Positions 4,476 through 6,010 of a stretch of 6,010 nt of DNA are shown one piece after another. The translations under genes were made by a program, and so were the position numbers. The stretch is from Clostridiales bacterium (GTDB lineage Bacteria; Bacillota_A; Clostridia; Oscillospirales; Oscillospiraceae): contig DXUR01000181.1 in the NCBI GenBank assembly GCA_019417795.1, positions 1-6,010 of the forward strand. Direction: 5' to 3'. How positions within the stretch are numbered: the stretch's first letter is position 1; each line of letters opens with the position of its first letter. The notes below the pieces were generated by a model. That model had not been told where the DNA came from, ran no database searches, and saw nothing but the letters and a program-made list of their open reading frames with translations.

Positions 4476-5825
4476 GTGCTGCTTTTGCTGAACACCTATC
4501 CGCTGCTGGTCAGCGAGGATCTGGTGTTCCGCTCCAAGGAGACCAATATGACCGGCAGCGTGTCGGTGGTGGTGTATTCTCTGGCGGGCCTGAACCGGCT
4601 GAATCAGGAAAACGTGGCGGCTGCCATGGCAGTGGTGGAGGAGACGGGACTCAGCCGAGTTCTGGTGACGGACAGCGCCGGTCTGGTGCTCTACGATACC
4701 CGGGAGACCGGCAGCGCCGTTGGAAAGTACACCTTCTATTCCGAGATCGTGCAGGCATTGGAGGGATATGACGCCTTTTCCTGCTCCTACCGGGACGGGG
4801 CCTTCCGCAGCCGCACGGCCTCTCCGGTGCTGTATCAGAACCGGATCATCGGCGCGGTGTACGCCTACGAATATGACACAGAGCAGGCGGCGCTGTTAGA
4901 GGGACTGCAAAGCAACCTCCTGAAGCTGTCCGCCGGTATCGCGGCGGCGGTGGTGCTGCTGAGCATCCTGCTCTCCCGGATGCTGACCCGGAAGATCAGC
5001 ACCCTGCTGACGGCCATCCGCAAGGTCCGGGCCGGCGCTTACGAGCATCGGACCTACATCTCCGGCCGGGACGAGATCGCCCAGATCGGAGAGGAATTCA
5101 ACAGCCTGACGGATCGGCTTCAGACCACGGAGACCTTGCGCCGCCGGTTTGTGTCCGACGCCAGCCATGAGCTGAAAACGCCGCTGGCAGCCATCCGGTT
5201 GCTGACGGATTCCATTTTGCAGACAGACCAGATGGATATGGAGACAGTCCGGGATTTTGTGACGGACATCGGCAGCGAGGCGGAGCGGCTCAGCTGCATC
5301 ACCGAGGACCTGCTGCGCCTGACCCGGCTGGACAGCGACCTTCTGGACGCACCGGAGACGGTGGAGGTGGCTCCGGTGCTGGAACAGGTCATGCGGATGA
5401 TGAGCCTGCTGGCTCAGGAGAAGGGCACGGAGCTGACCTACCGCATGGAGGGAAATTGCCGGGTATCGGCCACCAAGGGGGAAGTCCATCAGGTGATCTA
5501 CAACCTGACGGATAACGCCGTGAAATACAGCGGCAAAAACGGTAAGGTCCGGGTGGAACTGCGACATGAGGACCACGACGTGGTGCTGACAGTGGCGGAT
5601 AACGGCCCCGGCATCCCGGAGGAGGATCTGCCCCGGGTGTTTGAGAGGTTTTACCGGGTGGATAAGGCCCGTTCCCGTGCCGCAGGCGGCACCGGCCTGG
5701 GACTTTCCATCGTTCAGGATACGGTGAAAAAACGGGGCGGCACGGTGTCTGCTGCCAACCGGCCCAATGGCGGTGCGGTATTCACCGTTCGCTGGCCTGA
5801 GGCGGAAGGAGGCGATCACTCATGA
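4476..5825 (+). CDS. Membrane sensor histidine kinase (PhoR/WalK type)
   Basis: The coordinates give the longest reading from a standard start (GTG, 449 codons); the real protein probably begins some 25-30 codons earlier (see 4380-4475). With that extension it has a first membrane helix ending at LLLLNTYPLLV, an extracytoplasmic sensor region (~residues 14-148, Cache/PAS-like in style), a second membrane helix (~151-169), a HAMP linker (~170-221), and a HisKA domain with the phosphorylated His at 231 (SHELKTPLAAIR, codon 5166-5168). The HATPase domain shows the N box (N343/N347), G1 DNGPGI at 375-380, F box (VFERFYRV) and G2 GGTGLGLSIV at 404-413. All catalytic motifs are intact. It autophosphorylates and passes phosphate to Asp51 of the upstream regulator. 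The ligand is unknown. Its stop overlaps the next start by four bases (ATGA), a tight operon. Confidence 0.9.
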   Translation: MLLLLNTYPLLVSEDLVFRSKETNMTGSVSVVVYSLAGLNRLNQENVAAAMAVVEETGLSRVLVTDSAGLVLYDTRETGSAVGKYTFYSEIVQALEGYDAFSCSYRDGAFRSRTASPVLYQNRIIGAVYAYEYDTEQAALLEGLQSNLLKLSAGIAAAVVLLSILLSRMLTRKISTLLTAIRKVRAGAYEHRTYISGRDEIAQIGEEFNSLTDRLQTTETLRRRFVSDASHELKTPLAAIRLLTDSILQTDQMDMETVRDFVTDIGSEAERLSCITEDLLRLTRLDSDLLDAPETVEVAPVLEQVMRMMSLLAQEKGTELTYRMEGNCRVSATKGEVHQVIYNLTDNAVKYSGKNGKVRVELRHEDHDVVLTVADNGPGIPEEDLPRVFERFYRVDKARSRAAGGTGLGLSIVQDTVKKRGGTVSAANRPNGGAVFTVRWPEAEGGDHS

Positions 5826-6010
5826 AAAAACGCTGGATCGCCATTGCGCTGCTGACCGTGCTGCTGATGGGGATCGGTGGCGCTATCGGGAAAGTCGGCG
5901 TCCGACAGGAGAGCGACGGCAGCGCCTATGCGTTGTATTTTGTGGAGCGGGATCTGCGTTCCGCCGATGGCGGAGACGCCCTCCGGTCCGAGGAACGGAC
6001 ATTAGAGGAC
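5822..6010 (+). CDS. Exported protein, probable GerMN-domain protein (5' part only)
   Basis: Only the first 63 codons are in the window. The ATG overlaps the kinase stop (ATGA) and is preceded by AAGGAGG (5806-5812), so translation is coupled. The N-terminus is a signal or anchor sequence (MKKRWIAIALLTVLLMGIGG) with no cysteine after it, so it is not an evident lipoprotein. The visible mature part, AYALYFVERDL and then GDALRSEERTLED, resembles the beginning of a GerMN (sporulation/spore germination) domain: a YxLYF strand, a glycine/acidic turn and an ERTL strand. I recognise this by pattern only, and the diagnostic part of the domain is off-window. Its position suggests an extracytoplasmic partner or target of the two-component system. 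It could be any small exported accessory protein. Confidence 0.55.
   Translation, partial: MKKRWIAIALLTVLLMGIGGAIGKVGVRQESDGSAYALYFVERDLRSADGGDALRSEERTLED

Noticed and set aside
4896..5819. 307-codon minus-strand open frame over the histidine kinase
   Set aside because: It is antisense to the intact HisKA/HATPase region and His/Gln-rich without domains, so it is a shadow frame.

Overview
The window looks like chromosomal DNA of a spore-forming, GC-rich clostridium, most likely an Oscillospirales-type gut Bacillota. The reasons are the spore genes (CwlJ, GerQ, a probable GerMN protein), strong AGGAGG-type ribosome sites, high-GC coding sequence and several non-ATG starts. This placement rests on gene content and protein style only. 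There are no rRNA or tRNA genes, CRISPR arrays, insertion-sequence transposases or phage genes.

Layout. (1) Positions 1-845 hold a spore-germination pair: the 3' end of a CwlJ-type cortex hydrolase gene and gerQ, whose product places CwlJ in the coat of Bacillus spores. (2) Positions 846-1867 hold a small nitroreductase gene between two direct copies of a ~158 bp non-coding repeat (898-1055 and 1651-1808). Each copy has imperfect inverted ends and a core of two hairpins. The downstream copy lies inside what looks like a duplicated bidirectional terminator. (3) Positions 1868-3229, minus strand, encode a secreted, C-terminally anchored D-Ala-D-Ala carboxypeptidase with an Arg-rich tail. (4) From 3340 to the right edge there is a plus-strand operon: a ComEA-like helix-hairpin-helix protein, an OmpR-type response regulator, its sensor kinase, and the start of a probable GerMN-domain exported protein.

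The themes are spore germination, peptidoglycan trimming and envelope sensing. The most unusual parts are the paired structured repeat around the nitroreductase with its split terminator, and the kinase gene, whose coding sequence clearly begins upstream of any ATG, GTG or TTG codon.
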